NCBI GenBank assembly: GCA_002794775.1
Contig: NBAY01000066.1
Location: forward strand, 162,031 to 226,030
Source: Porodaedalea pini
Lineage: Eukaryota; Basidiomycota; Agaricomycetes; Hymenochaetales; Hymenochaetaceae
DNA length: 64,000 bases
Direction of reading: 5' to 3'
A program made the position numbers and the translations under genes. Below are positions 11,318 through 22,418 of this stretch, in pieces. The stretch's first letter is position 1. The number at the start of each line of letters is the position of its first letter. The notes below the pieces were generated by a model. It worked only from the letters and a program-made list of their open reading frames with translations. It ran no database searches and had not been told where the DNA came from.

Positions 11318-12009
11318 ATGGATGCAGATGCAGAGATGTGCCGCTTGTTCGGGTCTTTGAACCTCACAGCGTGGGCTCCCATCGAGTCGCAAGCACTTAG
11401 CGAGGGCAAGCAGGTACGCTATATATATCTTTCTTTGGTTAAGGGAGAACTACTTATCGTTGTCTTGTCTTTGCTTAGCCTATCGCCAAGGATGTGCCTC
11501 AACTTGTACAGCCTGAGGAGGACGCACCGATGGCAATGGAGGCCGAGATGACGGAAATGACGGACGGGGAGGGCAATGTGCAGGTGAGCCCTCTCCGTTC
11601 CTCCTCGCGCTCCACATACCCATTCTTTGAGATTTACGAGCCGACCTCCGCAACGCAGTTTATTGAAACCTCCTCAATGCCCGCCTCCAAGTCGGAAGCG
11701 GATGCACCAATAGAGGGCTGCGCCCTCCTCCAAATGCTTTGTGCACACTACGCGCCCACGCTTTCGCGGCTCCACTGTAGCACACGGGACCCAGACTTCA
11801 ACCTGCTCGAGACGATCCTCGCGCACCGCGAGGCGTTCGTCGCGTTTCCGTACGGACATCGTGCGTGCAGCAGTGCCCTCACCAAAGTGGCTTTGCAGAT
11901 CGAGCGCCGACACAACGCGGAGCTTCCCTACGGAGCGGAGGGCGATATCGACACGGCGATCGCGTTGCATAACGAGGCGTGGTTGATGAGTGGGTGGTAC
12001 AGCACCTAA
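11318..12009 (+). CDS. Hypothetical 208-aa protein, two exons
   Basis: Exon 1 is 11,318-11,413 (32 codons, MDADAEM...EGKQ). A 65-nt phase-0 intron occupies 11,414-11,478 (GTACGC...TGCTTAG). Exon 2 is 11,479-12,009, ending LMSGWYST. The join is in frame and restores one reading frame of 209 codons including the stop, which supports a real gene. No known domain is recognised; the C-terminal half is compact and Cys/His/Leu-rich (ALLQMLCAHYAPTLSRLHC) and looks helical. A second, optional in-frame 75-nt intron (11,584-11,658, GTGAGC...ACGCAG) could be spliced without changing the frame. Function unknown. Confidence 0.6.
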
Positions 12010-12351
12010 CTCCCCCTAGTTTTTTCGACTCCGTCTTCAGTATCAGTATCGGATTGTATACCAATAGCTATTGTACTGTATAGTGTACGCCAGTCTTCGG
12101 TAGACTTTTGTCTTATACCATAAATATATGCCACGATTTTCTCAGGAATTTCGGAGAGCGATCACGTGCACTCTGAACGACGCGCACACTTTCGACTGCT
12201 TGTGTGTTGTCTCCCACAAGAAAGAGCAGCCACAGCCCTTCTCTGCCCTCCACCATCTGTTTGTGCATGTGGCAAGAAAGGAATTCCGACAAGCAAATAC
12301 GAACCAGATCCAAACAATCGAGCTTCAATAGTGACTTCCAGACCAGCAGCG
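12010..12351. promoter_or_regulatory. Intergenic region between two same-strand genes
   Basis: Contains the 3' end of the 208-aa gene and the promoter and leader of the BRCT gene. A TATA-like ATAAATATA lies at 12,120-12,128. In-frame codons run upstream of 12,352, but the only upstream start is a GTG, so the ATG at 12,352 was taken as the start. Confidence 0.35.
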
Positions 12352-15300
12352 ATGCGGGGAATCCCTGGCACAGAGATACAGACTCAGATGCAGAATCAGA
12401 ACCAAAACCACAAACGGACGCGCTCGCAGCTCGCGCTCCCGGCGTTCAACGTCGTGTATGACCGCTCGCCACTCAAGCACGCACGCGACGCCGTGCGCCG
12501 TGCTAATGCGCGCTTCTCGCAGTCGCCTGGGCCGGCCGACACGGATGCGGACGACGCGAACAACGGGCGTCCTGAATCTGGGCTTGAAGGGGAAGTCAAC
12601 GCGGAGATGGACGACGCTTCGCCGCGCGTAGGGATTGATTCTGGTAGCGATACGTTTAAACAGTCTGAGCGTAACGTTGGCGGGCAAAGAGATGCGATGG
12701 TGGGCGAGGTGGAGTTTGACATGCAGCCGAGCACTGGGATGGAGGACGAAGGCTTGTCCTCGGCGCGAGGATCGCACCTAAATGCTTTCGATTTCACGGG
12801 CGGTGCAAGTGATGCTCACCCGAAATATCCTAAACGCGCTCGTTCGGCGTCCTTTGACGAGGCCTCTTCGCCATCGCCTTCTGGCTCGGACGCAAATGCA
12901 AGTGGCAACGCGTCCTCTGGACCTTCCATTGATTCTCCCCCTCACCGGTCCATCGAAAGCAATTCAAACAATGGCAACGCTGCTCAATCCAGTGCATCGA
13001 TGTCATCTTCGGATTCAACTCCAATCATGAATGGCTCATCTAACCCCAAACGCGCTAAACTAGCAGCACAAGGCACACTCGACGCGTTCTTCGCGCGTCC
13101 TTCCCCTTCCCCCTCTTCCTCCTCCTCCCAACCCTATCCGACGGGAAAACAAACCAAGGCATTGCCAAGCAAAGCCACGACAGCGCGCCGCATCTTCAGC
13201 GACGCCTCCTCTAGATCCTCCTCTCATCCCGACTCCTCCACGCCGACACAGGGCAGCACGCCGAGGCTAGGGGAAGGTGCGGCTGAGATTCTTGTGACCC
13301 CAACGATCAAACAGCTCCGTGCGATCCCGTCGCTGGATCTGCGTACGGTGACGCCGAGTCCGCGCAAGCGTATGTTGCAGCTGGGCCACGGAACGCCTGG
13401 CACAAAGTCGCCGCTGAAAGCAAGGGCGGTAAGTGCAGGTGCGGCGCTGACGCTCGGTCGCTCCGAGGCCGTTGATGAAGGCCATGACGAGAATACCAGT
13501 GAGCACAAGGAAGAAAGCAAACGGGCTGCAAGTGTGCGTTTTGTTGTAGTTGAACTTTTTTTTTTTGACTAAATACATCTCGATTTCTAGGAACCGCATG
13601 AGGATACAGAACTGGCACAACAATCGCGGAGCCAGACTCCCCCTCGCACAAGTATGCAGCCCCTCCCTCCGACTTCGTCGGTCATCGAAGGAGAGGAAAC
13701 GGAGACACACACGATGGACATCGATAGCGACAGCCGTTCTGCGAACTCATCCGTCAACCGAGTGTCCGCAACAGCACCTACGACCGAACAAGTTCCACCG
13801 TCAATTACTGTCTCTACATCCACCTCCACCATCACCCTCTCTTCTTCCAACCCCGACGGCACGGCGCAACGACGCGCCTCCCCCGCCCCGCCTGCCCGTG
13901 CCGGAGTTTCCAGCGTAGCGCCAATGCCTTCGACTCCACGACACAAGATTTTCCCCTCTCGACCCCTCCCATCTGGAAAGAGCCACCTGTCAAGGTTACT
14001 CAGCATGTCACCCCTCACGCCGATTTCTGGTGTTCGTCCTGCACGACAGGATAGTGATGAGTACGATTATGAGGAGGAGGAGCGGGCTATGCGAGAGGAA
14101 GTTAGACGGGCGGATGTTAAGGAGGCGGCGAAGCTGGCCATGCAGGAGGAGGGGGAGACGGAAACCGCCTTGGAGTTGCCCATAGCATCCGTAGGGTCTT
14201 CATCGGTAGTTCCTGCATCTGCACCGGTACCTCCCGTTGAACTTGCTCCCGCTTCTGCCACCATCGCCAGTAAACCCAACTCCAAGGGAAAACATAAGGG
14301 CAAGGCATTGTCTTCCGCTTCTCGCGTCGCCGCTGACGCTGCGGGCATCAAGAAACGCAAGAGCTTAGTCTCGATCTCGAGTACAACGCCGCGCATGCGA
14401 CTCACACGCGCAACCGTACTCCGGCAGAAGGCAGTACAAGCGCAGATGCGTACGCCAAAGGAGGGCAAGAGTAGGCCTTCCCTCTTCGGTACAAAGGATG
14501 CAAGCGTGACGGGAGGGTTAGTTGAGGACGGCGGTGAGAAAGGCAAGGAGACTGCGAAGGAGGGTAATGGTAATGTCAATGGAGACAAGCATTCTGAGCC
14601 CCAGCCACAGCGATCTCCGCGCAAGACTTTCGTCCTTACTGTGCCCTCCTCACTTTCTCCTCGCAAACCAGGCTCTGTATCTAGCTCTGCCAATTCCTCT
14701 ATCACATTGAGGTCAGCGCCGGTCGAATCGGGGCCGACGAAGCCGTTCACCTTTTCTCTTTACCCGCCTTCAGTTAATGATGCCGCCGCGACGGCGCGTG
14801 CACAGCGGGCCCTTAGCAACCTCAGCTCCGCACTGGATAAACTTGCGATGCCACCGCCCTCTAAACCGAACACTTCTTCCGCTTCGAGGACCGCGTTCGG
14901 CAATGAGCAGTTAAGGCGTCCTGCGAGCGAGCAGAGGGAGCGCATACGTCCGGCGACGAGTCTCGGATTTACGCGAGAAATGAGTGTGCCTGTGTCCGGT
15001 ACGAGGAACAAGGAAAGCGGACGGCCGAGAGCTTTGAGTCGAGCAGGCTCCGTGGACCCAGCACATGTGAAGAAATCATTCCTCCCGCCACCGCCGCCTC
15101 CCGCGTTCGGCTCTTCATTAGTCAAGGAGAAGGGGAAGGCAAAGACTTTCGCCAATGCATCGAGAACAGCGCCTGTTGCGTTTGGATCGGGCGGCTGTAA
15201 GCCTGATGGTGGTGGAAATGGTCAACCACACCCTCCGTCGAGCTTCCGCTTTGGATTTGGTTCTAGTGGGGGTGCGCCCGGCGTGTTTGGCCGGCCAATT

Positions 15301-16862
15301 CCACGTATTCGGGCGAGCCAGAAAACGAGTCTCGAGACCGTGCAGGGGAGTCCTGTCAAGGGAGGGCCTCTGCCTCCGGCGTTCACAGAGGGTTATGAGG
15401 ACGAGATCGTAGCTGTAGACAGAGTTGAGAAACATAGAGAGAGAGGCGCCGACGGAAACACCTCATCCGCTTCTCATCGGTCTTTAGATCTCCAGTCCCC
15501 TGAAGGAAATGCGAACGGGGACACTAGTTTGAGCTCCGCAGAAGGCAACGATGCACACGCTGTGGCGGACAACGCAAATGCGACGACAAGCGGAAGCGGG
15601 AAGGAGCTGAAGCGAATTAGCAAGTTGAATGCGTCGCGTCGCGCGTCGATGGCTTTTTCTGCATTGTCACAATCACTTGGGACGTCGCCCGATATATTCC
15701 CCTTCCGTGCCACTCAAGATTCAAGTGCGAATACTGACACCACAGACAAGCAATCTCCGGCAGAGCCTTCGAACGCTGCTAAGCAGCGCACCGTGAGTGC
15801 GACCTTCTCTTCATCGACCTCCTCTCGTCCTGTACGTGCCGCCGCTCCACGCTCCTTCGCCTTCGGATACCCGGGACTCGGGCGCACGCAAAGCGAGACT
15901 GCTGTCAGCGCCAATGCACGATCGTCATCCGTTACGCCTGTCGGCGTCAGCGAGTCCGACAGTGAAGGAACGGCGAAGAGCGGCAGTAAGAAGAGTGGTG
16001 GCGGATCGATGGGTCGGACGAAAATGCCAGGATCTCTCGATATACTCAATCAGTGCACGATCTTCGTGGACGTGCGAACTGAAGAAGGCGAAGACGCAGG
16101 AGCGTTGTTCGTTGATATGTTGCGTGGACTTGGAGCGAAGGTATGTTTACTCAATCCATGTCACAGATACGACGTTAATTTCTTTTCCTACCTTTCCTCA
16201 AATGCAGGTGCTCACACGCGTCGGCCAGACGTGCACTCACATTGTGTATAAGAACGGGCTAGCAAGCACGTTGACACGATACCGGTACGAACTCTTCTGC
16301 CTATTCTCTTTTCCTTGCTTTTGCTTATTCACCCTTTCGGTATTCAAATCCAGGCTGCTTGACGAACCTCGTCCTAGTGTTGTCGGGATAGGCTGGGTCG
16401 TCGAATGCGTGGAAAAGCGCGCACGCGTGGAAGAGGCACGCTTCTTTGTCAATCTGGAGGAAATCAACGTCGCTGGGACGCTCAAGGTATATATCTCAAA
16501 GTTTCAGTGTTTTCTTTCACTGACACGTTTCATTCTGCAGCGTCGTCGCTCGTTTCTTCCGAAACAGATATCTTCATCATACGCCACGGGCCCGATGGAC
16601 GCTTTTTTCAACGGCTCCGGCACCGGCGCATACGTAGCAACAACTACACACCAAGTGCCGAAAGCCGACTCGGATCGTAAGTCTTACTCCACTCCCAATC
16701 TCAATTAGCCGTGCAATGTATCACACACTAATGGCATGCACAGCCACAAGCGAAGACGGCGAAACAAGCCAAGAGCGTGTGACCTTCGGTGGGAGCGGCC
16801 TTAGTTCCAACATTCATCCGCTCGAGCGGGCTAGAAGGCGCAGCATCATGGTTTCCCGATGA
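12352..16862 (+). CDS. BRCT-domain protein with two PIP-box-like motifs (microcephalin-like)
   Basis: Six exons can be built with phase-consistent short introns. Exons are 12,352-13,533, 13,591-16,140, 16,208-16,284, 16,354-16,486, 16,541-16,676 and 16,744-16,862, giving about 1,398 residues. Residues 1-1,200 are low-complexity Ser/Pro/Ala-rich and probably disordered, with basic clusters (PKRAR, KKRKS). A single BRCT domain spans about 1,206-1,310: LDILNQCTIFVDV, the glycine-rich RGLGAKV turn, THIVYKNG, and the conserved tryptophan in GIGWVVECVE. BRCT domains bind phosphopeptides in DNA-damage and replication proteins. A canonical PCNA-interaction motif, QGTLDAFF, lies at residues 240-247, and a second degenerate one, TGPMDAFF, at 1,330-1,337. 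The combination suggests a nuclear, PCNA-associated role in replication or checkpoint control (inference). A decayed copy of the 3' half lies at 19,335-20,110. Confidence 0.85.
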
Positions 16863-17416
16863 ATTCTCGTCTGAATTGTTTTTTATTGCGTTTGCATTAC
16901 GACCTGGCGACGATAATAGACGAAGATCATCTAACGCAACCTTTTCTTGTTCTGCGCATCGTTTCCAACATTCGTTTTGTTTTTTTTCGCAACCGGAGGA
17001 TCAATTATGAAGTATAATACTCGGCCTCGGAGGCCTGGAGGAGTGTCCGGGCGTAGAAACGTACTTTTAGCAATGTAGTCTTAAACCCTCTTGGATACAA
17101 TGCTTATTCCTTTGTACTCCATATCCTTGCCGAAATCAAATTTGTCTCAATACATTGTAGTACATGCTCATAGAGTTTTACGAGAAAAGACAACGTTATC
17201 CCTCCGTTCTTATTCGCATGATTGGATTTACTTTATTGGCTAGGCCGAAGCAGCAATAGCTTTAATCGGCACAGCTTATTACCTCGACCTGTCTCTGGAG
17301 GCACAAACACGTCTACAAACAAAGATTATTCTTGCTTATGCGGTTGAGATTTTGCTGAACTCAGATGACCAATGAATTTACCAAGGGACGGCTATGTAAT
17401 ATCAACTTTAATTACA
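16863..17416. other. Convergent intergenic region
   Basis: Lies between the stop of the BRCT gene and the stop of the minus-strand NmrA-like gene. A T-rich run (16,978-16,988) and AT-rich patches suit 3' ends of both transcripts. No gene seen. Confidence 0.4.
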
Positions 17417-18541
17417 CTACTGCTCACGATAGAACTCCCTAGCGTACTCCTCCAGAGAGCGCAGCTTCAAGTCTGGGTAAAGCTCCTTCGCATCCAGCGC
17501 CCCTCCAAACTCCGCTTTCTTCGCATTTTCTATCGTATTGTCGCCACGGATATACATACTCAGCGAATATTCCCAGACCGCATGCTCCACGCCTTGGGCT
17601 CTCTCCATGTTCGCCAACACTTCCTCCTCGCTCACATGGATCGGAGTGATCTCCTTGCCGGAAACACGTCTCGCAATATCAATCATCTCGTTTTGCGTCA
17701 GTTCTTCGGACCATAGGAAGATGTAGCGATTGAAGGTGCGGGGGTCCCGAAGGATGTGGGGGACGAAGCGGCCCATGTCCTGTAAATCGATGAAGGCGTT
17801 CTTCACGTTGCCGGTGACGGTTATATGCTTAGGGAGCTCCTCCAAGATAGGATCCAGTCCTGACTTGTATAATCCTGGCTTGTCGGAGCCGACTATGGGA
17901 AGCAAAAACCTTGCAGAAGTTCAGCATTGTCACCACCAAATAGAGACTGGCCGACCCAGTTCAGAGGACTTACCACATGGCACAGTCGATGAACGTGTAC
18001 CCAATCCCCACTTTGTATATATAATCGTGAATATCAAGTTTCTGATATAAGAAATATTGTAAGAATAGTAGTCCTCTGGCAGAAAGTGAGAAAACGACAA
18101 CGATCCTACCTCATCATGAAGCTTTCGAACTCCACGCTTGCACGCGGGAGCCCAATCGCACGGAACGAACCGCTTGACACCTGCCTTCTTCGCAGCATCA
18201 ATGAGCGGATACTGCAAATGCAAATCGAAGTGCATGATAGCCGATAGGACAATGTCGATGTCCTTGAGCAGTGCTACGAGCTGTTCTTCTGTGGCAGTTC
18301 CAATGTCGATTTCTCGAATCTCCACGCCCCGAGACTTTAGATCCGCAACCGCTGGCTTCTGTAGAGACGAGCTGCGGATGGCGGCGACGACGCGCTGATG
18401 AGTTGGGGTCGATTAGCTGCTTGTACAAAAGGCGAGTGCATAGTAGAAACCCACGAAATCTGGTTCCGGCAGCAACCCGTCAACGAGGCTTCCTCCAGCT
18501 TTCCCGGTCGCGCCAATGACCAATACTGAAATTCTGCTCAT
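17417..18541 (-). CDS. NmrA-like / isoflavone-reductase-like NAD(P)-binding protein
   Basis: Four exons on the minus strand: 18,541-18,455, 18,394-18,110, 18,041-17,974 and 17,909-17,417. Introns are 60, 68 and 64 nt, and the join is a clean 310-residue frame. The N-terminus MSRISVLVIGATGKAGG carries the GxxGxxG dinucleotide-binding loop of an atypical short-chain dehydrogenase, directly after the first beta strand. Further family features are VLSAIMHFDLHLQYPLIDAAKKAGVKRFVPCDW (about residues 75-110), the segment typical of NmrA/isoflavone-reductase proteins where the substrate pocket begins, and a C-terminal helical region ending EYAREFYREQ. Length matches the family (about 300). Members are either NAD(P)-dependent reductases or redox-sensing regulators; which applies cannot be told. 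It is convergent with the BRCT gene and the start ATG is well placed. Confidence 0.88.
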
Positions 18542-18780
18542 ACTGAAGATGGACACTTTTCTTCGCGATAATCCTGCCCGTATTTATAGTAAATTACACG
18601 GTAGCCGTTGACAGTATTAGCATCACAAACCTCTCTCTGAAGTTCAGCGTGATTGCGTGTCAGTAGTCAGCCTCGCCCGCATCGGAAGAAGCACAACAGA
18701 TATCCATGAGAAAGGAGGGATTAAGGAAGGATTCGCTGTGTTGATGTTGTTCCTAGAATCCTACCGGAAAAGTCATATTT

Positions 18781-18930
18781 GAATAGGGACTGCAGTGGTA
18801 TCCGTGGGAGTGGGAATTTCAACCGCGGATTGAATAGAAAAACCGCGGTACCACTCAATCCGCGGTCGAAATTCCCACACCCACGGATCGCTTAAACCTC
18901 TTGCGGATACCACTGCAGTCCCTATATTCG
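18781..18930. repeat. 150-bp imperfect palindrome (MITE-like)
   Basis: GGGACTGCAGTGGTATCCG at the left end (about 18,786) is mirrored by CGGATACCACTGCAGTCCC at the right end (about 18,904-18,922). An inner pair around CCGCGGATTGA and TCAATCCGCGG brackets the centre. It could fold into a long hairpin. No protein is encoded. A small foldback element or a snapped-back duplication are both possible; no clear target duplication was found. Confidence 0.7.
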
Positions 18931-19334
18931 GACAATGAAACTTTGAGAGCAAAGAGGATTAACATTTGGAGTCCCAATGCACGTGATATATTATAGTCAT
19001 ATTTATCACCTTTCATTGTCTGAATACGACTTTTCTGGCTGAAACAACACAAACACAACCCTCCCGATATCCTTTTTTCACACAGCTAAATTCAATTATA
19101 TTTATTGTCATCGAAGTGTCAATCAACTCCTTCCCTCCTAACTTGATCTCGCATCTTGGGCGAGGTAAGTACAGTAGCAAAGCTCACAAACAAAAGACCA
19201 GTGGTTGAGTATGCGCGGGTCTCCAAGGACAATCGTACCTTGACTCTATCCAGGCACTCACTTCAATACATAGGCTCCCAAGTTTCGTCTGCGCTTCCTT
19301 GGAGCTTCTCTTTGCGCATCAACAACCCGGCCCG
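18931..19334. other. No gene recognised
   Basis: Spacer between the hairpin and the BRCT-derived pseudogene; only short frames (up to 67 codons) without domains. Confidence 0.4.
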
Positions 19335-20110
19335 TACCACGTAGTCGGGCGAGCTAGAAGACGAGTTTTGAGATCGTGGAAAGGAACCTCGTCAGGGGTA
19401 ACCTCTGCTGCGGGCATTGACAGAGGGGATGAGAAATCGTGGTTGTAAAGGAACAAGGAGACAAAGACGTAGATGGTAACACCTCGGCGACAATTTGCCG
19501 CTCTACAAACCTTTAGCCTATACCAGGAAATGCGAACGGGGACATGGACACGAACTCAGCAGAAAGTACCAGTGCTGCGGGCGATGACCGGAGGAAGCAA
19601 GAAGGAGCTGAAGCGAACTGGCAAGTTGAATGCCAGTGCGCATCGGCCAACATGCATTCGCACCGTGCATAAGAACAGGCTCGTAAGCATATTAGCATGA
19701 TACCGGTTCGGTCTCCTCTCCTTCTCTTCTCTTCCCCCTTGTTTTTGCTTACTTACTCTTTCGCTCGATTTTTTCTCTATTCCAATTCTGATTCAGGCTA
19801 CTGGATGTATGTAAGAGTGCTATATAGATTACGTCTGCCTTTCTATCGCGCCGTTCTGTGCTCTTTAGCTTTAGCTTTCACTTCGGACGCACACCGCTTT
19901 GTGCCTCCGGCAGACCTATAGGACTGGTTCTACCGAAGCCTGTGCAATCCAAGCTTACACGACCCACGACAGTTCTACGATGAATCTCGTCCTAGTGTTG
20001 ATGGGATAGGCTGAGCCGTCGAATGTGTAGAGAAGTGCATACGCACAGAAGAGGCACGCTTCCAAGCCAGCCTTGAGGGAGTCAATGTTGCTGGGATGTT
20101 TAAAGTATAC
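19335..20110 (+). pseudogene. Decayed partial copy of the BRCT gene (3' half)
   Basis: Blocks match the BRCT gene in order and orientation. About 19,345-19,500 corresponds to 15,310-15,470, and 19,525-19,640 to 15,510-15,640 (including AAGGAGCTGAAGCGAA). About 19,640-19,790 corresponds to 16,215-16,360, including the intron-flanking GATACCGGT, so intron DNA was copied. About 19,980-20,107 corresponds to 16,365-16,490. Several blocks, including the start of the BRCT domain, are missing, and stops interrupt the frame (TGA where the parent has the BRCT tryptophan). It is a DNA-level duplication about 4 kb downstream of its source. Confidence 0.8.
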
Positions 20111-20404
20111 CTCTTCCATCAGGAAGAACCTCCCAGATGGAAAACAGTGGAATTGCTAGAATCAGTTGGAATTTCTGATTGATTCCGGCTGATTCCATTC
20201 CATCTAATTTTATAAGGACGTTCCGTATTCGACGTATTCCATTGTATTTCACCTATATTCTGGATCTTTCTCTGATATTCTCTTAGCATTCAAATCATTT
20301 CTTTGTGCATTCCGAAAGTTGTTCAATATAAACTATGCCATTCCTTATTCATTCCATACATGTCCATAGCTACTCGACACCTACTTGATAAACAGGTCAT
20401 GGAG
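20111..20404. other. No gene recognised
   Basis: AT-rich spacer of about 290 bases between two gene relics; includes a GGAATT/ATTCC-rich stretch near 20,150-20,240. Confidence 0.35.
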
Positions 20405-21265
20405 CACACCAGGAAAATCACTGTGAATCATGGCCATGATGCTGATCGTAGGTACGGCAGCCTCCAGCTCTGCGAGTGCTATTGGCGCCTTCACGCCCGT
20501 ATCACGTCGCACAAAAAGTGTCTGCTTCATTTGGATGTCGACCGAGTTTGAAGTGAAGTGGATAAAAAGCCATTTGTAAGATCACATGCAAACCGAGGAA
20601 TAAGGAACAACTGTATTTTCACGCCTTCTGTTCCAGGAGTGCAGTCGTCCTGTACATCTGCCTTTGCGTGGGTACCAGCTTTCCTGAGCACAGTGGTCGT
20701 ATAACCCCTGCTTATTAGTACGCACGGTGATACTGCAGGGGACAATGATTGCTTAGATGCTCACGATGCGTGGTGGGAGAACAAGACCCTTGTTGCCGCC
20801 GTGAATCATGACCGTGATTCTGATCGTGCACGTGCCTCGGCCCCACGAGTTCTGCCATGCAAATAATTTGCCACCATTCGGACCTGTACCTTACGGATCA
20901 TCCGGGTCTTTGACCGCAATGTTAAACATCTCTGGCTGCAAGAAGTTTTGGCCAAGGCAGTGCGACGTTGCAGCTTGGATGCCATGGCCAGTCGGAGAAA
21001 TGAAGCCTTCCACGGTCGTTGTGTACAGACCACCCGTGAACTTCTTCTCGGACTTGACGCCGGGGATAACGGGTACGGCAAGCAGTTCCTTGTACACGCA
21101 ACGATATAAGTCAAGAATTTCCCGTAGTTCAAAGTGTCAGCCTCCTTCGTGAGATGCACAGTGTGGCCTTTTTGCAATAGGAATTTGAGCGTATGGAGGA
21201 ACGGCTGGGAGCTCTTGAAGTCCCAGCACACAACACTGATCCACTGGTTGAGCTTGAGTAGTAAA
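20405..21265 (-). pseudogene. Prolyl-tRNA synthetase fragment (cytosolic/EPRS type)
   Basis: Read on the minus strand from about 21,265 downwards, the class II catalytic region is clear although split over frames. It begins KLNQW...VVCWDFKSSQPFLHT and then HLTKEADT. Next come [28 protein letters not shown] and the signature [15 protein letters not shown] (canonical GIQGATSHxLGQNF), then LFAWQNSWG and NKGLVLPPRIV. After a possible intron it continues AGTHAKADVQDDCTPG and later QTLFVRRDTGVKAPIALAELEAAVP (about 20,530-20,440), the region following the anticodon-binding part. The enzyme normally charges tRNA-Pro in the cytoplasm. Here the N-terminal portion is missing and frameshifts and stops are scattered, so it is a captured or duplicated fragment, not a working gene. 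Confidence 0.88.
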
Positions 21266-21349
21266 TCATGATAGCTCTTGATTCATTCGGCATGGTAGTG
21301 ATACAGGGTCGTTTCTGTGGTCGGACAGATTGCTATGGGCTCCTCAACC

Positions 21350-21875
21350 TCAGAGCTTCCTCTGAAGACGCTGTGGAGATCCTGATGCCGCTGGCCTCAG
21401 AATCGGCTCTATTAGGTTTGACTTGACTCAGGACAGTCTTACAAGTATCCCTGACGCATTTCAGGACAGTTTCAGTGTTTGGCAGTATTAACTCAATGCA
21501 TACAGCTTGGTTCTGCACCGGTGAGCCACTGAAGTCCGTTTTGGGTCACATCTGGTATTGTTCTGAGCCTCCCGAAGCCTAATTACTCATGTTCTTGAGT
21601 TACGGCTCCGAGTTCCGGCTATTTGGTGTTGTTTGGCTAGAGCCTCCGGTCTGTCTTTGTGTCCTTTGTACGCCGCTCAGAGGCTCAACCCTCTGTTGGT
21701 TATTTAAACACTCATGTAAATGTCTCAAAAATACAAGTTTAGTTCCCCTGAGTCAGTCCCAGTCTTTAGTTCTCGTCTCCGTCGCCGTTCAGTGTCGTTC
21801 CGTCCGTTCCGTCTTGAGTCCCATTTTCGGCCAAATCTTGCTTTCGCTATATCGCCCTCAGTTCTTATCCGTTTC
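21350..21875. repeat. ~520-bp direct repeat, copy A
   Basis: Matches 25,075-25,563 in the same orientation, with many C/T and G/A differences; copy B is poorer in CpG. It includes the block with GAGCCTCCGGTCTGTCTTTG and a TATTTAAACACTCATG TATA-like site (about 21,700). This could be promoter/leader DNA or an LTR, but no TG...CA ends with target duplications could be fixed. Confidence 0.65.
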
Positions 21876-22418
21876 CCGAGCTCTCTTCAGATTCTTGATC
21901 TCGTCGAAAATCGCTTTCGAACACTGTCTTTTCTTGCACGATTCCGAGCCCACGTCGTAGAGCTACGAAAATAGCTTTTGGTTCCGGGAGTTCCGTGTGT
22001 TCTGCCAGCCGCAACCAGTGCAACTGCTATATCTCCGTCAATTCTGCATCGCGTCTCGAGGTCTTTTCAGATTCAGAATCGTCTCGACGAATAGTATCGA
22101 TTCCTGTCTTCACTGGCGAGTTTCCGAGCCCGGGTTGTCAAGATCGTAGTTGCTCTTTGTTCTCCAACCGCATTTAGGCACGTTTTGCCGGTCGTCCTTT
22201 GTACTCGTGTCCTCGAGTCGACACCTAGCCCCGAGCATTCTATTACACTTCCCCACACTTCCTGACACTATCCCCTCCATCAGACACATTAGAGTGAACC
22301 CCCAGTGGCCGAACTCAACCAGGTCCGAGTCTGCCTGTAGACCCGTACAGTCACCTTTCAACGCATATGTTATGTCGAGTTGGAAATCGAAAAAAAAACC
22401 AAACATGTATGCCCTGGT
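21876..22418. other. Continuation of copy A; no gene recognised
   Basis: Pyrimidine-rich, leader-like DNA that follows repeat copy A. In copy B the equivalent is cut off by the element at 25,563. It ends where the CTTCAGGCTACCCC terminus of the next element begins. Confidence 0.4.

Noticed and set aside
21589..21960. 123-codon plus frame
   Set aside because: Lies in leader-like repeat DNA; the copy at 25,272 does not preserve the full frame and there is no domain.
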